Both the position numbers and the translations under genes were made by a program. A model generated the notes under the pieces. It was given only the letters and a program-made list of their open reading frames with translations, was not told the DNA's origin and did no database searches. Below, in pieces: positions 37,827 to 47,469 of a stretch of DNA of 52,497 nt (position 1 is its first letter; every line of letters starts with the position of its first letter). Origin of the DNA: Hyphococcus sp. (lineage in GTDB: Bacteria > Pseudomonadota > Alphaproteobacteria > Caulobacterales > Parvularculaceae); the NCBI GenBank assembly GCA_021776415.1, contig JAJFFY010000098.1, positions 1 through 52,497 of the forward strand, in the 5' to 3' direction.

Positions 37827-38210
37827 CTAAATAATACTTGCAGTAACAGCATTTCCGTTGCCGTCCGTTGTTTGCCAACTATCGCCGAGCACTTTTCCAG
37901 CGGGCAGCAGGCCACAATTTGGCGTCGTCGCGCCAACGCGCGTTGTGCACAAACTGTTGTCGGTCATCGTCCAGGAGCCTGATGATCCAGTGCTCGCTTG
38001 ATATTGACCATTCGACGAAAATGTAACGGTGAAAATGGCACCAGAAGCTGACGTGACCTGCAACTGGTGGCCCTGCAGGAGAACATCCATCGTGTCATTG
38101 GCCGCTGCAGGCGCCACGCCGACAGCCAAGGCACAGACAAGCGCAGCAATCGTTCTACCCGGAAGCTTTTCAGTAAAACTCGTACAAAAACTCCTATTGA
38201 ACATATCCAT
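37827..38210 (-). CDS. Small secreted protein of unknown function
   Basis: 127 residues. A long basic leader and hydrophobic stretch (RTIAALVCALAVGVAPAAA|ND) is a Sec signal peptide. The mature part contains beta-strand patterns (VLLQGHQLQVTSASGAIFTV, FSSNGQYQASTGSSGSWTM) and two cysteines (SLCTTR, PNCGLL), reminding one of small lipocalin-like or outer-membrane-assembly domains seen in alphaproteobacterial exported proteins. No family is assigned. It reads in the same direction as the cadherin-like gene with a 198-bp gap and sits at the divergent border with the gsp operon. Confidence 0.6.
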   Translation of the reverse strand: MDMFNRSFCTSFTEKLPGRTIAALVCALAVGVAPAAANDTMDVLLQGHQLQVTSASGAIFTVTFSSNGQYQASTGSSGSWTMTDNSLCTTRVGATTPNCGLLPAGKVLGDSWQTTDGNGNAVTASII

Positions 38211-38676
38211 CCAATCTTACAGTTGAAGGTGAATTTATCAATGTGTACTGATTATTGCCTAAAACAGGTCAACAAATATTACTAGCGGATCAATGATCAC
38301 ATTCTCTTTTAGTTTTCCACAAGCTCAAATAATGGCACAAGTAAAGAATATCGTTTTGGAAACCGAACATATTGATGCATGAAAGTGCTGAAAGGATGAA
38401 GTCAGCATCAATGACAGTATCTATGTAACAATGGACGTGCTTTAGCGGTATCTGCTAGCAACTCACCCGCAAATATGTTTGCGTTAAAATATTAAGTGAA
38501 GTTTGGAAACTGGAAAAAAGATATCTTCCATTCTCCTGTCTCTATCGAACACTCGATGCCGATCACATTGTCCACAACATCAATTGTGCGAAGAATTTTC
38601 TATATTCTGTCTTTTTCACAAGAAAGATTAGTACTAGGCTACGCTATGCAACCTTATCTATTGTAAAAATTTCTAT
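38211..38676. promoter_or_regulatory. Divergent intergenic region between the Rhs locus and the gsp operon
   Basis: 466 A+T-rich bases with no coding frame. It must carry the plus-strand promoter of the gsp operon and possibly a minus-strand promoter of the secreted protein. I see no convincing -35/-10 pair or operator. A+T content is far above the neighbouring genes. Confidence 0.55.
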
Positions 38677-40308
38677 ATGCCCTTTGAAGCAGCAAGTTTG
38701 AATCACACGCAAAGCGCCATTGTCGCAGTGATTGCCGCACTGCAGCGACAGGGATTGCTGAACCCATCGCAGCGCGATCACATCATCGAACTGTGCCAGG
38801 AAACCAGCGCCCCCCTAGATCAGGCGTTGAGTAAGCTCGGCTTAATGACAGAAGAGGCGATTGCGGAATTTTATGCAGCCTATTTTTCGCTTCAGCGCGT
38901 TCAGGGTATGCCTGACGCTCCGCCGCCCGACCTTATTCGGAAATCCAATTGGCTGTTTTTGGAAAAGCATCGCATTATTCCGCTTTCCCGAAGTGGAAAT
39001 GATATCACCGCGGCAATCGTTGATCCCATAGGCGGCGAAGGATTGCGCGGTCTGTCATTTGCGCTCGGCGGCATGGTAACGCCGTTACTTGCAACGCAGA
39101 CGCAGTTTGACCGCATCGCCGCGCTCGCGCGTCCTGCGCTTCAGAATGATGATAATCAATCCGATGCAGCCAATATTGGCGATGACGCGGCCAAGCTAAA
39201 AGACCTTGCCAGCGGAGAGCCGGCGGTAAAACTCGTCAACAGGCTTGTCGTCGAAGCCGCTCGGCAACGCGCGTCCGATATTCATATCGAACCGAAAGAA
39301 CGCGGCGTTGATATTCGCTATCGCGTAGATGGCGTGTTGAGCCTGCAAGAGCATCTGACCATGGCGCAAGGCCTTGCGGCGATCTCCCGGCTGAAAATAT
39401 TGGCGAGCCTTGATATTGCGGAGCGACGCCGACCCCAGGACGGACGGTTTTCGTTTCCTGTCGCCGGTCGTTCGATTGATTTGCGGGTATCAACAACGCC
39501 GACAATTTTTGGCGAAAGCATTGTTTTGCGCCTGCTTGAGAAATCCTCGTTCACGCTAGAGCTGGAAGCGCTGGGTTTTTCCTCAACGGGCGCCGATGCG
39601 TTGCGCCGGCTCATTCAACAGCCAAACGGCATTTTGCTCATTACCGGCCCGACCGGCAGCGGCAAGACGACAACGCTCTATGCGCTTTTGGAGTTACTGG
39701 CGCAACGAAAGACAAAAATTCTCACTATTGAAGACCCGGTTGAGTATCAAATTGACGGCGTCTCACAGACGCAAGTTAACCCCGCAATCGGCCTCGATTT
39801 CGCAAACGCCATGCGGTCTTTTCTGCGCCACGACCCGGACGTCATCATGGTTGGGGAAATGCGCGATCTGGAAACCGCGCGCACTGCCGTTCAGGCGTCG
39901 CTTACCGGGCATCTTGTGTTGTCGACCCTGCACACTAATGATGCGCCTTCCGCAATTACGCGTTTGCTTGATATGGGTGTTGACGATTATCTGGTCGCTT
40001 CAAGCCTTATCGGCGTTGTCGCCCAACGGCTGGTTCGCCGTATCTGCCCGGAATGCAAAGCCGACGCGAGCAGCATCGCGGCGTGCAATGCGTGTAATAG
40101 AACCGGATATGTAGGGCGTGTTGCGATTAGCGAAATTCTTGAAGTCGATGAGGAGCTGAAATCCGTCATCCGCAGAGGCGTTACCGCATCCACGGTCAGA
40201 AACACCGCCAGAGAGCGGGGCTTTACGCAACTCAATGAGGATGGCGAAACAAAAGTTGCAAGCGGCGTAACCGATGCGGGTGAGCTGCAGCGGGCGTTGG
40301 GATTGTGA
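38677..40308 (+). CDS. gspE: Type II secretion ATPase GspE
   Basis: 543 residues. This hexameric cytoplasmic ATPase powers pseudopilus assembly. N-terminal T2SSE_N domain (~15-140), then Asp-box region (RASDIHIEP, 198-206), Walker A GPTGSGKT at 324-331, Walker B DPDVIMVGEMRD at 386-397, His box GHLVLSTLHT at 411-420. The zinc motif is shortened: Cys457, Cys460, Cys470 and Cys473, only nine residues between the pairs, whereas many GspE have nearly thirty. Start ATG 38677 follows an A+T-rich leader without a good ribosome-binding site. First gene of the operon; its end overlaps gspF by 4 bp. Confidence 0.95.
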   Translation: MPFEAASLNHTQSAIVAVIAALQRQGLLNPSQRDHIIELCQETSAPLDQALSKLGLMTEEAIAEFYAAYFSLQRVQGMPDAPPPDLIRKSNWLFLEKHRIIPLSRSGNDITAAIVDPIGGEGLRGLSFALGGMVTPLLATQTQFDRIAALARPALQNDDNQSDAANIGDDAAKLKDLASGEPAVKLVNRLVVEAARQRASDIHIEPKERGVDIRYRVDGVLSLQEHLTMAQGLAAISRLKILASLDIAERRRPQDGRFSFPVAGRSIDLRVSTTPTIFGESIVLRLLEKSSFTLELEALGFSSTGADALRRLIQQPNGILLITGPTGSGKTTTLYALLELLAQRKTKILTIEDPVEYQIDGVSQTQVNPAIGLDFANAMRSFLRHDPDVIMVGEMRDLETARTAVQASLTGHLVLSTLHTNDAPSAITRLLDMGVDDYLVASSLIGVVAQRLVRRICPECKADASSIAACNACNRTGYVGRVAISEILEVDEELKSVIRRGVTASTVRNTARERGFTQLNEDGETKVASGVTDAGELQRALGL

Positions 40309-41525
40309 GCGACATCGCAACCGACTGGAAATACTCCGCAGAGGACCGCTCTGGTGGGGTCGTTACCGGAATCGTCCAGGCGGACGACAAACCTGCCGCG
40401 ATTGAACGGTTGCGCGCACGCCAACTGGCGCCGATCTCCCTAAAGCCAGCCCATAGTGCACCGGCGCTTAAGTTTTTAGGCGGCGGGCGTGATGGCGCGC
40501 TTTCCTTGACGGAGCTTTCCTTCATAACAAAACGCCTTGCGGATTTACTGGGCGCCGGGCTGCCATTGTTGAAAGCCATAGAGGTTGCGCACGCCCAGGC
40601 GGCAACCGATCGGCAGATGAAGTTTTTTGACCACCTCGCTCGTGAAGTCCGCGCCGGTCGTCCGCTTTCAGGCGCGCTGGTCAATGGCGCCTTGAAGGCG
40701 CCGCGCTTGATGGTGGCGCTCATTCGCGCCAGCGAAAGCCTCGGTGCGTTGCCGGAGCAATTTTCCAAACTGGCCGAACACTATGAAAGCGCCCTAAGCC
40801 TCCGCCGGGATATCACAGCCCAACTTGTCTACCCGCTGGCGCTTGTTGTTCTGATAATATTGACGCTGATTTTTTTAAGCTTTCTCGTTCTGCCTCAGTT
40901 TGAGCTCATCTTTGAAAATTCCGGCGCTGTACCGCCCCCAGAAACTCGCATCGCACTCGGCGTTGGCGCTTTTATCAGGGCCAATCTTTTCCTCGCCCCC
41001 TTTGCCGCGCTACTGATGACCCTTGGCTGGCGGTTTGCGCGGGCCCGTTATCATGCAGAATTCGATAACCTGCTTTTGGCCATGCCTTATTTCGGGCGGA
41101 TGCGTCGCGACAGCGAACTTGGCCGTTATTGCCGTGCATTATCAACGCTGCTTGAGGGCGGCACAGCACTTTCTGATGCAATGCCATTGGCCGCCGAGAC
41201 CGTGCATCATGCGCTGATCCGCGATGAGCTTTCAAAAACCGAAGATGCGGTGCGCACCGGCGACAAGCTCTCCGTCGCGCTTGCGCGCTTTGCCTCGCCA
41301 TCAAAAGAAATGACCAGCTTTCTGGAAGTGGGGGACGAAATCGGCGAACTTGGATCGATGGCGGGTCAGGCGGCAAAATTTGCCGAGCAGCGTACGCGTA
41401 CAGCGATCAAGCAATTTATGGCGTTGCTCGGCCCGGTACTGACCGCCATCATGGGGCTGTTGACGGCCGGCGTCATTGCCGCGGTAATGTCTGGCGTATT
41501 AAGTTTAAACGATGCGATTTATTGA
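40305..41525 (+). CDS. gspF: Type II secretion inner-membrane platform protein GspF
   Basis: 406 residues. Two T2SSF domains (~70-190 and ~270-395) with three membrane helices, at ~170-195, ~218-245 and ~375-400. LTELSFITKRLADLLGAGLPLL and ARPLSGAL-like segments match the family. Start GTG overlaps the gspE stop (GTGA), so translation is coupled. The platform contacts GspE and GspL. Confidence 0.94.
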   Translation: MSDIATDWKYSAEDRSGGVVTGIVQADDKPAAIERLRARQLAPISLKPAHSAPALKFLGGGRDGALSLTELSFITKRLADLLGAGLPLLKAIEVAHAQAATDRQMKFFDHLAREVRAGRPLSGALVNGALKAPRLMVALIRASESLGALPEQFSKLAEHYESALSLRRDITAQLVYPLALVVLIILTLIFLSFLVLPQFELIFENSGAVPPPETRIALGVGAFIRANLFLAPFAALLMTLGWRFARARYHAEFDNLLLAMPYFGRMRRDSELGRYCRALSTLLEGGTALSDAMPLAAETVHHALIRDELSKTEDAVRTGDKLSVALARFASPSKEMTSFLEVGDEIGELGSMAGQAAKFAEQRTRTAIKQFMALLGPVLTAIMGLLTAGVIAAVMSGVLSLNDAIY

Positions 41526-41532
41526 GGCGATG

Positions 41533-41967
41533 ATGAAAGCAACAAAAAATTCCAAACGAAACCAACAACGCGGCCTTACACTCTTCGAGCTGTTGGTTGT
41601 GCTCGCCATTTTAGCCTTCTTGGCGACGTTGGTGGCGCCCCGCGTTGTCGGATATCTGGGGCGCGCCAAAACCGATATCGCCCGCACGCAAGCGTCGAAT
41701 ATCGCCTCCTCGCTGGAGCTTTATTTTCTCGATTATGGCCGTTACCCCGAATTGCCGGACGGGCTAACTGCCCTGGTTGAAGCGCCCGACAGCGCCGATC
41801 GGTGGCTGGGCCCTTACCTCAAGGAAAAGAGCGGTCTAACCGACCCGTGGGGGCGTCCATTCCAATATAACGTTACGGAAGATGGCGACGGCTTTGAGGT
41901 GATCTCGCTGGGCCGTGATGGCGAAGAAGGCGGCGACGGTGAAGATGCAGACATCCGAAAAATATAA
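41533..41967 (+). CDS. gspG: Major pseudopilin GspG
   Basis: 144 residues. The prepilin leader ends QQRG|LTLFELLVVLAILAF: Gly at -1 and Glu at +5 as required by the peptidase; Leu at +1 instead of the usual Phe or Met. The C-terminal Ca-binding globular domain is visible: YGRYPELPDGLTALVE, GPYLKEKSGLTDPWGRPF, ISLGRDGEEGGDGEDADI. Start ATG 41533 has GAGG five bases upstream; the longer in-frame ATG 41512 lies inside gspF. It forms most of the pseudopilus. Confidence 0.93.
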   Translation: MKATKNSKRNQQRGLTLFELLVVLAILAFLATLVAPRVVGYLGRAKTDIARTQASNIASSLELYFLDYGRYPELPDGLTALVEAPDSADRWLGPYLKEKSGLTDPWGRPFQYNVTEDGDGFEVISLGRDGEEGGDGEDADIRKI

Positions 41968-42382
41968 CCGGTTTGGCCAGCGTGGGCTTACGTTGGTTGA
42001 GTTGTTGTTTGTGCTATCTATTTTTTCATTCACCACGCTGATTGCGGCGAGTGCAATCAATACCCGCTCGCCTCGCCTTGTTATAGATCAAACAGCCGAA
42101 CAATTGGTCACGGATTTGAAACGGGCGCGCCTAGAAGCGCAACAATCCGGCGAGCGCGTTGCCGTGATGCGATCGGATGCGGGTTATCTGATTTCCAGTC
42201 TTAATCTAGACCGGCGGTTTCAACGTGACCTTAATATTGAATGGGCGACCAACTCTGTTGAAGGAATTGTATTTGCTGACCAGTTTGCAAATCCCGGCGG
42301 CCGTATTGAGATTGCCAAGAACCGGCGCCGGGCGGTGATCCTCGTTCACGCCATAACAGGAAAGATTGAACGCATTGAGTAA
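41945..42382 (+). CDS. gspH: Minor pseudopilin GspH
   Basis: 145 residues. Leader FGQRG|LTLVELLFVLSIFSF with Gly -1 and Glu +5, then a long hydrophobic helix and a beta-rich globular domain typical of GspH/FimT (IDQTAEQLVTDLKRARLEAQQSG). The start lies 23 bp inside gspG. The C-terminus KIERIE ends just where gspI begins. It belongs to the pseudopilus tip complex. Confidence 0.88.
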   Translation: MQTSEKYNRFGQRGLTLVELLFVLSIFSFTTLIAASAINTRSPRLVIDQTAEQLVTDLKRARLEAQQSGERVAVMRSDAGYLISSLNLDRRFQRDLNIEWATNSVEGIVFADQFANPGGRIEIAKNRRRAVILVHAITGKIERIE

Positions 42383-42749
42383 GCCCGCAACCAAAACGCG
42401 GCAGTGCGGTTACGCCCTCACTGAAATATTGATCGCAACCGCAATCGCGGCAGGTGTTCTGACCGCTATTGCCGGGGCGTTGTCAGGCGTCGTGCGTCTT
42501 AATGCGCGAAGCGAGGAGCACGCCCAGCAACTGACCGATGTAAAGATCATCGCCGCGCGATTGAGTGCGGGGCTGGCGGGTGATGATCTCCTTGCCGGAC
42601 TTACAGGGTGGCAGGTTGAACTAACGTCGCTCATTGTTGGCGACAAAGGCGAAGTCTCGTCGAAATTCGAAATCGTCATTGTCAGAAATGAAAGTAACGC
42701 TGCGCGCTCGTTCGAATTTTTAGCGCGCCTTCCTGCAGGTGGGCGCTAA
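42366..42749 (+). CDS. gspI: Minor pseudopilin GspI
   Basis: 127 residues. The leader ends RQCG|YALTEILIATAIAAGV: Gly at -1, Tyr at +1, Glu at +5. The rest is short, fitting GspI, the smallest minor pseudopilin that nucleates the tip with GspJ and GspK. No ATG exists: TTG 42366 (AGGA at 4 bases) or TTG 42375 must start it, inside gspH. The gene is followed immediately by gspJ. Confidence 0.82.
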   Translation: MNALSKPATKTRQCGYALTEILIATAIAAGVLTAIAGALSGVVRLNARSEEHAQQLTDVKIIAARLSAGLAGDDLLAGLTGWQVELTSLIVGDKGEVSSKFEIVIVRNESNAARSFEFLARLPAGGR

Positions 42750-43357
42750 TGCGAAGAATTGCGAAACAGCGGGGCTATTCGCTGGTGGAAGCATTAATTG
42801 CGACGGCATTGTTGGCGGGGCTTGCTAGCGCTCTGGGCCCTGCGGTCTTCGGCTCTATCAGAATCTCGTCCGCAGTCCTGCAAGACGGTAAAAGTCGCGA
42901 AGCCATCCGCATTGTTGACGGCTCGCTTGCCCAGATATTTGGTAACTCTATTTTACTGGCCGCTAGTGAGCCGCAGCTACGCTTTGAGGGCGCGCCGGAT
43001 ACGTTGCGTGTTGTTTCATTTGCTGGAAACCCAACAGCTGCGAGGATTTTTGAATTGACCATTGAAAACGGCGCCTTGTTGGGGGCTATCCAAAAACTAG
43101 ACAAAGACGACGACGAACAGCTGTCGACTAATTTGTTCCCTGCAAATGTCAGTGGTTTTTCATATTACGGGCGTGTCACGGAGCGAGCGCCAATTGCTTG
43201 GCGCAGAGATTGGAAAGGCAACCGCCCGCCACAGCTTGTCCGTATAGAAATTACACCCGAGGATGATGGCGGGCCGATGGTTTTGGAATATGCACTTAAC
43301 GGCCGCGCGCCGTTGCATTGTGCATTCGATCCGGTGAGCCGCAAATGCCGCGATTAG
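42749..43357 (+). CDS. gspJ: Minor pseudopilin GspJ
   Basis: 202 residues. The leader ends KQRG|YSLVEALIATALLAGL with Gly -1 and Glu +5. A beta-rich globular domain follows, ending with a Cys pair region (LHCAFDPVSRKCRD). Its ATG overlaps the gspI stop by one base (TAATG). It forms the pseudopilus tip with GspI and GspK. Confidence 0.85.
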   Translation: MRRIAKQRGYSLVEALIATALLAGLASALGPAVFGSIRISSAVLQDGKSREAIRIVDGSLAQIFGNSILLAASEPQLRFEGAPDTLRVVSFAGNPTAARIFELTIENGALLGAIQKLDKDDDEQLSTNLFPANVSGFSYYGRVTERAPIAWRRDWKGNRPPQLVRIEITPEDDGGPMVLEYALNGRAPLHCAFDPVSRKCRD

Positions 43358-44367
43358 GCCCCGCCTTCCTTCACCAACCGATAACCGGCTTGGCGCTGCC
43401 TGAGTGGCGCAAGGCGCTGGACTGGTTGCTCGCGGGAATGCGCATCTGGGCGCCGCGCCGGTTACGAGAATATCGCTTTGCGCCCAAAGAAACCATCGTC
43501 GAATTTGATGGTTCAACAAACATCAACACGCTCGGGACGGTCGAGAAATCCTTGTTAGGTGAGCAGAGACTGGTTCGCGAGAAACAAACAGATGGTGACC
43601 AGCCAGCTGTTGTTGTGTTGCAGGATTCACTGATTTTTGAAACCACGATTGACCTTCCCGCAGCGGCGCGCGCCACTTTGACGGATGCGATCGCGATGCG
43701 ACTGGATGAGATATCGCCGATACCGCCGGAGGATGCATCTTTCGCTATCGGGGCATTGAGAAGATCAAGCCTGGGACGTCTTGAGGTCGAAATTGCAATT
43801 ACAAAAAAATCGTCGATCAACGAGGCGGTAAAAGCGCTCGCTGGAAAGCGCGTAGCGAGCGTTGGCGCCGGGGCGGGGCCATCCGGAAAGATGAAATATT
43901 CCTTCAAGGCCTTAGACAATCCTGCAAAGGGAGTATTGCAACAATGGCCAATGGCCATAGCCGCACTGATGTCGGCGTTGGTTTTAGTGACGGCGGCATT
44001 CAACCATCGGACCAGTGCGAGAATAGATGCGTTAGAGGCCTATGAGACCGACCTATTTCAAGAGGCCCGTCGCCTGCGCTCGGATACAGACCAGCGTGCG
44101 GCGCTCGCCGTGATCGTCCCGTCTTTGAGCCGCCTGCGCGATGTACAAGACGCCATCAATGAGACGGCGGCAAGCCTGCCAGAGAGCGGTATCATTGACG
44201 CGATCTCATATGCAAATGACGTCTTGCAGATTTCTGGGTTGACGCCTCTTGGGCGTGCGCCAGAAAACGAAACGCTAGCCCTTCGTCGATCTCCGTCAAA
44301 ATATCCCGGTTATGAGAAGTTCCAAGCTACACGGCCAATGTCTTCGGTTGCGGAGAAGAGCCAATGA
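43345..44367 (+). CDS. gspL: Type II secretion assembly protein GspL
   Basis: 340 residues. Weakly conserved, but position and architecture fit GspL: a cytoplasmic actin-like half (VVVLQDSLIFETTIDLP, MRLDEISPIPPEDASFA), one membrane helix near 205-225 (WPMAIAALMSALVLVTAAF) and a periplasmic ferredoxin-like half. The cytoplasmic half is PilM/PilN-like and shorter than in enterobacteria. ATG 43345 overlaps gspJ by 13 bp. The gspM start overlaps its stop (ATGA). Confidence 0.8.
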   Translation: MPRLGPAFLHQPITGLALPEWRKALDWLLAGMRIWAPRRLREYRFAPKETIVEFDGSTNINTLGTVEKSLLGEQRLVREKQTDGDQPAVVVLQDSLIFETTIDLPAAARATLTDAIAMRLDEISPIPPEDASFAIGALRRSSLGRLEVEIAITKKSSINEAVKALAGKRVASVGAGAGPSGKMKYSFKALDNPAKGVLQQWPMAIAALMSALVLVTAAFNHRTSARIDALEAYETDLFQEARRLRSDTDQRAALAVIVPSLSRLRDVQDAINETAASLPESGIIDAISYANDVLQISGLTPLGRAPENETLALRRSPSKYPGYEKFQATRPMSSVAEKSQ

Positions 44368-44909
44368 TGTCGCTTTTTGATAACAAACACGTCCATGCAC
44401 TTAGCGCATGGGTGATTGTCGCTGCAATCATCCTCAGTGTTGGAGTCCCGGTTCTGTCGCTATTGGGCGCTTCGCTTGATGGCCAAAGCCGTCTAAGCGA
44501 TAAGCAGGAAATAATCTCATCCCTCGAACAACGCATTCGCGCATTACAAAAACCAACCGCCAGCAAAATGATAGACGCTAAGACCATCGAGCCTGAACAA
44601 GGCGCGGCGGCGCAAATTGTTCTGACGTCTTGCAATGCGCTTGCGGAAAGTCATGCCAAACATGGCAACATGCCCATCGCACCCTGCCAGCCGAGTCAAA
44701 CACTACTTAATGATCAGTTCACGGTTTATATGGCGGAAACCCGCGCAAGCGGGTCTATAGAAAATCTTATTACCGCGTTGGATGGCGTACAGCTCGGAGG
44801 GGGCCGGCTAGCCGAATTTGATCTTTCAACGGATGAGGGCTCTGGCGGCGGCATTCTCAGGCTAAAATTTGCGATTATCGGCGCCGCAGCGGAGGCGCCG
44901 GCCCAATGA
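44364..44909 (+). CDS. gspM: Type II secretion assembly protein GspM
   Basis: 181 residues: short cytoplasmic N-terminus, one membrane helix (~13-36, LSAWVIVAAIILSVGVPVLSL without the flanks), a coiled coil (SDKQEIISSLEQRIRALQ) and a small periplasmic ferredoxin-like domain. This is the GspM layout; sequence similarity is low as usual. Start and stop overlap the flanking genes by 4 bp each. GspM pairs with GspL to anchor GspE. Confidence 0.8.
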   Translation: MMSLFDNKHVHALSAWVIVAAIILSVGVPVLSLLGASLDGQSRLSDKQEIISSLEQRIRALQKPTASKMIDAKTIEPEQGAAAQIVLTSCNALAESHAKHGNMPIAPCQPSQTLLNDQFTVYMAETRASGSIENLITALDGVQLGGGRLAEFDLSTDEGSGGGILRLKFAIIGAAAEAPAQ

Positions 44910-45361
44910 CCCGATTACAAGTAACATATGTCGTTGCAACACTCGGCCTCGTGCTCGCGGCCAGCCTGGCATTCTGGCCTATAAAAACTCAGGCCGTAGC
45001 AGGTCCAGCCGATGATAGAATTTCCGACCTCGCTGACGCAGCCACGGACTTTCACGCCCTTACCAAGCTATTCGACCGCAGCTTGCTCCCCGAGCCTGCC
45101 CCGCCGACGGTGGCGGCCGCAAACGTGGCGCCGGTCGCGCCCCCCCCCGATCCGGCCGCATTGCTTCGAAAATACCGCTATGTTGGGATGGCGAAGTCCG
45201 ACGACCGCCAAGCGGCGGTCTTTGGGGGCGATAACAACCAAAACTTCATATTAAAACCTGGCGAAAGTATTGACGGCTTCAAACTCTTGTCATTTGATGG
45301 GACAAGCGCCCGCTTTGAAAAAGAAGGGCAAGATTTTGAGCTGCCTTTATCGTCTGAATAG
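44906..45361 (+). CDS. GspC-like inner-membrane protein (type II secretion)
   Basis: 151 residues with one membrane helix at ~5-25, a Pro/Ala-rich linker (PEPAPPTVAAANVAPVAPPP) and a C-terminal beta domain (~88-148: YRYVGMAKSDDRQAAVFGG, LKPGESIDGFKLLSFDG) like the homology region of GspC or PilP that contacts the secretin. There is no PDZ domain, so it is a short form. Canonical gspC heads the operon; here it lies directly before gspD, after gspM. The true family label (GspC, GspN or PilP-like) needs a profile search. Confidence 0.7.
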   Translation: MTRLQVTYVVATLGLVLAASLAFWPIKTQAVAGPADDRISDLADAATDFHALTKLFDRSLLPEPAPPTVAAANVAPVAPPPDPAALLRKYRYVGMAKSDDRQAAVFGGDNNQNFILKPGESIDGFKLLSFDGTSARFEKEGQDFELPLSSE

Positions 45362-45423
45362 CAATAAAGAGCGGCGTAAAACTTGCTCAATTCCATATAT
45401 GTTTGACAAGCAAAGATGCGACT

Positions 45424-47469
45424 ATGATTAATCTGCCGCATGCAACACGATTGATATTTGGGCTTGCGATAATCGCGGCGCTGGCTGGCTGTGCATCGCT
45501 GCAAAAATTTCAACTACGCCCGAGCCCCCCTTCGGCGCCAGAATTTGCGAGCCCTGCGCCGCCTGAAGAAGGGAGCGCATCTGTCTCCGCTCAACCTCCG
45601 GCGCCTGTGGCAAAACAAGCCCCGGACCGGCTGGTCTATTATAAAGCCATTATCGGATCATTGTCTGAAGCCAGCCCCGATGACGATCCTCTTTCGGGTA
45701 GAACGCTCTCACTTGCTTTCGTCAACGCGCCAGTGGCTGACGTCGCACGCGCCGTGCTCGCCGAAGCGCTGGGACAGCCTCTGACCATCGCAGACGGTGT
45801 CAGCGGCGCGATCACCTTGACGGCAGCAGAACCGGTCGCGGTTGCGGAAGCGCTAACAGCGCTCGAAACCGTACTTGCTGAGTCCGGTCTGGCGCTGGTG
45901 AAGACCAATTTTGGATTTCTCCTGACCACAACCACGAGCGCCAGCGCGGCCGCCCAGCCGCTCCGAAATGCAGGGGCCGGTTATGTCGGCTATGGCGTCA
46001 CCATCGTTCCGATCAAATTCGCCGCGCCTGGCGAATTGGCGCAGCTAATTGATCCGTTTATATCCGAGCGCTTGACCATCACTGTCGATGAAGAACGAAG
46101 CGCGCTCTTACTGCGTGGCGCACAAGCAGAGGTCGTAAACGCGATCGATGCCATCGCAGCTTTTGACACGCCCTACCTGACTGATCGCACATTCGGCATG
46201 TTCAAGCTTCGCTACGCCGATGCTGAAACAATCCGAGAAGAAATCATTACGGTTTTAGATGCCACAGTGGCGGGCCGTGGGACCCAGGCGGAGCTGATCG
46301 CCCTACCGCGGTTAAACCTTCTGTTTGTGACCGCGCGTACAAAGGAAGGCTTTCGTGAGGCGCGCGCCTGGATCGAACGGCTCGACCAGCCATCCGGCGG
46401 CGATGAGCGTCGCCTGCGCTATTATGCCGTCCAGAACACGCCCGCCGAAGCTTTGGCGGATCAGCTCAATACGGCCTTCGGTGGCAGGACGTTTTCCGCC
46501 AACGCGGCCCCCACGAATGATGCGGGCGGCGCAGCGGTGCAACCGACATTCCGACGCCAAGCGCCGTCGGGCGGGAATGTCGACCGTGCAACAATTTCGA
46601 CAGACGAGCTTAACAATGCTCTTATCATTCGCGCAACCGATCAGGAATACCGCGAGATCCTCGATCTTGTAGCCCGCATGGACGTGCAGTCGCCGCAGGT
46701 TTTGATTGAAGCCACCATTGCCGAAGTCACACTCAACGATGATCTTAGCTACGGTGTGAGATGGTTTTTTGAAAATGCAGAATCGACCGTAACACTCGCT
46801 GACAATAGTCTTGGCGCTGTCGGACCGGTGTTTCCGGGATTGAGCTACACATATTTCGATACCAATGTTCAAGTCGCACTGAACACGCTTGCATCGGTTA
46901 CCGATGTTAGCGTTCTGTCTACGCCTTCGATCATGGTGTTAAACAACCAGTCCGCAAATTTGCAGGTAGGTGATGAAGTGCCGGTGGTCACGCAAACCGC
47001 ACAAGGTGTTAGCGATCAAGGTGCGCCCATAGTCTCAACAGTGCAGTTGCGCGAGACCGGCGTTATTTTGGAAGTAAAGCCGCGGATCAACGCCAGCGAT
47101 ATTGTGGTTTTAGAAGTCACACAAGAGGTCAGCGATGTTGTGCCGACAACAACCTCCGGCATCGATTCCCCAACCATCCGACAACGCAAATTCACCAGCA
47201 CTGTAGCCGTCAAAAATAACGGCACCGTGGCGCTTGGGGGCCTCATCCGCGAGACCTACACGGATAATCAAAGCGGCATTCCGATTTTAAAGGATATCCC
47301 CGGCTTGGGTTATGCCTTTAAGTCCCGCGATATCACCAAGCGCCGTACTGAGCTGATCATCTTTTTAACGCCGCGCATTATCCGTAGCGACGCAGACGCG
47401 CAAAATGCAATCAAGTTTATCCGCCGCGAAATGAACCGCCTTGGAGACCGTGATACACCCGCTGAATGA
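45424..47469 (+). CDS. gspD: Type II secretion secretin GspD (lipoprotein form)
   Basis: 681 residues. The leader ends in lipobox LAGC (Cys23), so this secretin is probably a lipoprotein and may not need a pilotin. N0 (~85-150), N1-N3 domains (repeated VVNAIDAIAAFDT, LDQPSGGDER, ARMDVQSPQVLIEATIAEV) precede the secretin domain with VLSTPSIMVLNNQSA, GDEVPVVTQTAQG and LGGLIRETYTDNQSGIPIL. The long low-complexity segment at N3 (GGAAVQPTFRRQAPSGGN) is typical. ATG 45424 is preferred; TTG 45403 adds seven residues. A 62-bp gap separates it from the GspC-like gene; gspK overlaps its stop (ATGA). Confidence 0.95.
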   Translation: MINLPHATRLIFGLAIIAALAGCASLQKFQLRPSPPSAPEFASPAPPEEGSASVSAQPPAPVAKQAPDRLVYYKAIIGSLSEASPDDDPLSGRTLSLAFVNAPVADVARAVLAEALGQPLTIADGVSGAITLTAAEPVAVAEALTALETVLAESGLALVKTNFGFLLTTTTSASAAAQPLRNAGAGYVGYGVTIVPIKFAAPGELAQLIDPFISERLTITVDEERSALLLRGAQAEVVNAIDAIAAFDTPYLTDRTFGMFKLRYADAETIREEIITVLDATVAGRGTQAELIALPRLNLLFVTARTKEGFREARAWIERLDQPSGGDERRLRYYAVQNTPAEALADQLNTAFGGRTFSANAAPTNDAGGAAVQPTFRRQAPSGGNVDRATISTDELNNALIIRATDQEYREILDLVARMDVQSPQVLIEATIAEVTLNDDLSYGVRWFFENAESTVTLADNSLGAVGPVFPGLSYTYFDTNVQVALNTLASVTDVSVLSTPSIMVLNNQSANLQVGDEVPVVTQTAQGVSDQGAPIVSTVQLRETGVILEVKPRINASDIVVLEVTQEVSDVVPTTTSGIDSPTIRQRKFTSTVAVKNNGTVALGGLIRETYTDNQSGIPILKDIPGLGYAFKSRDITKRRTELIIFLTPRIIRSDADAQNAIKFIRREMNRLGDRDTPAE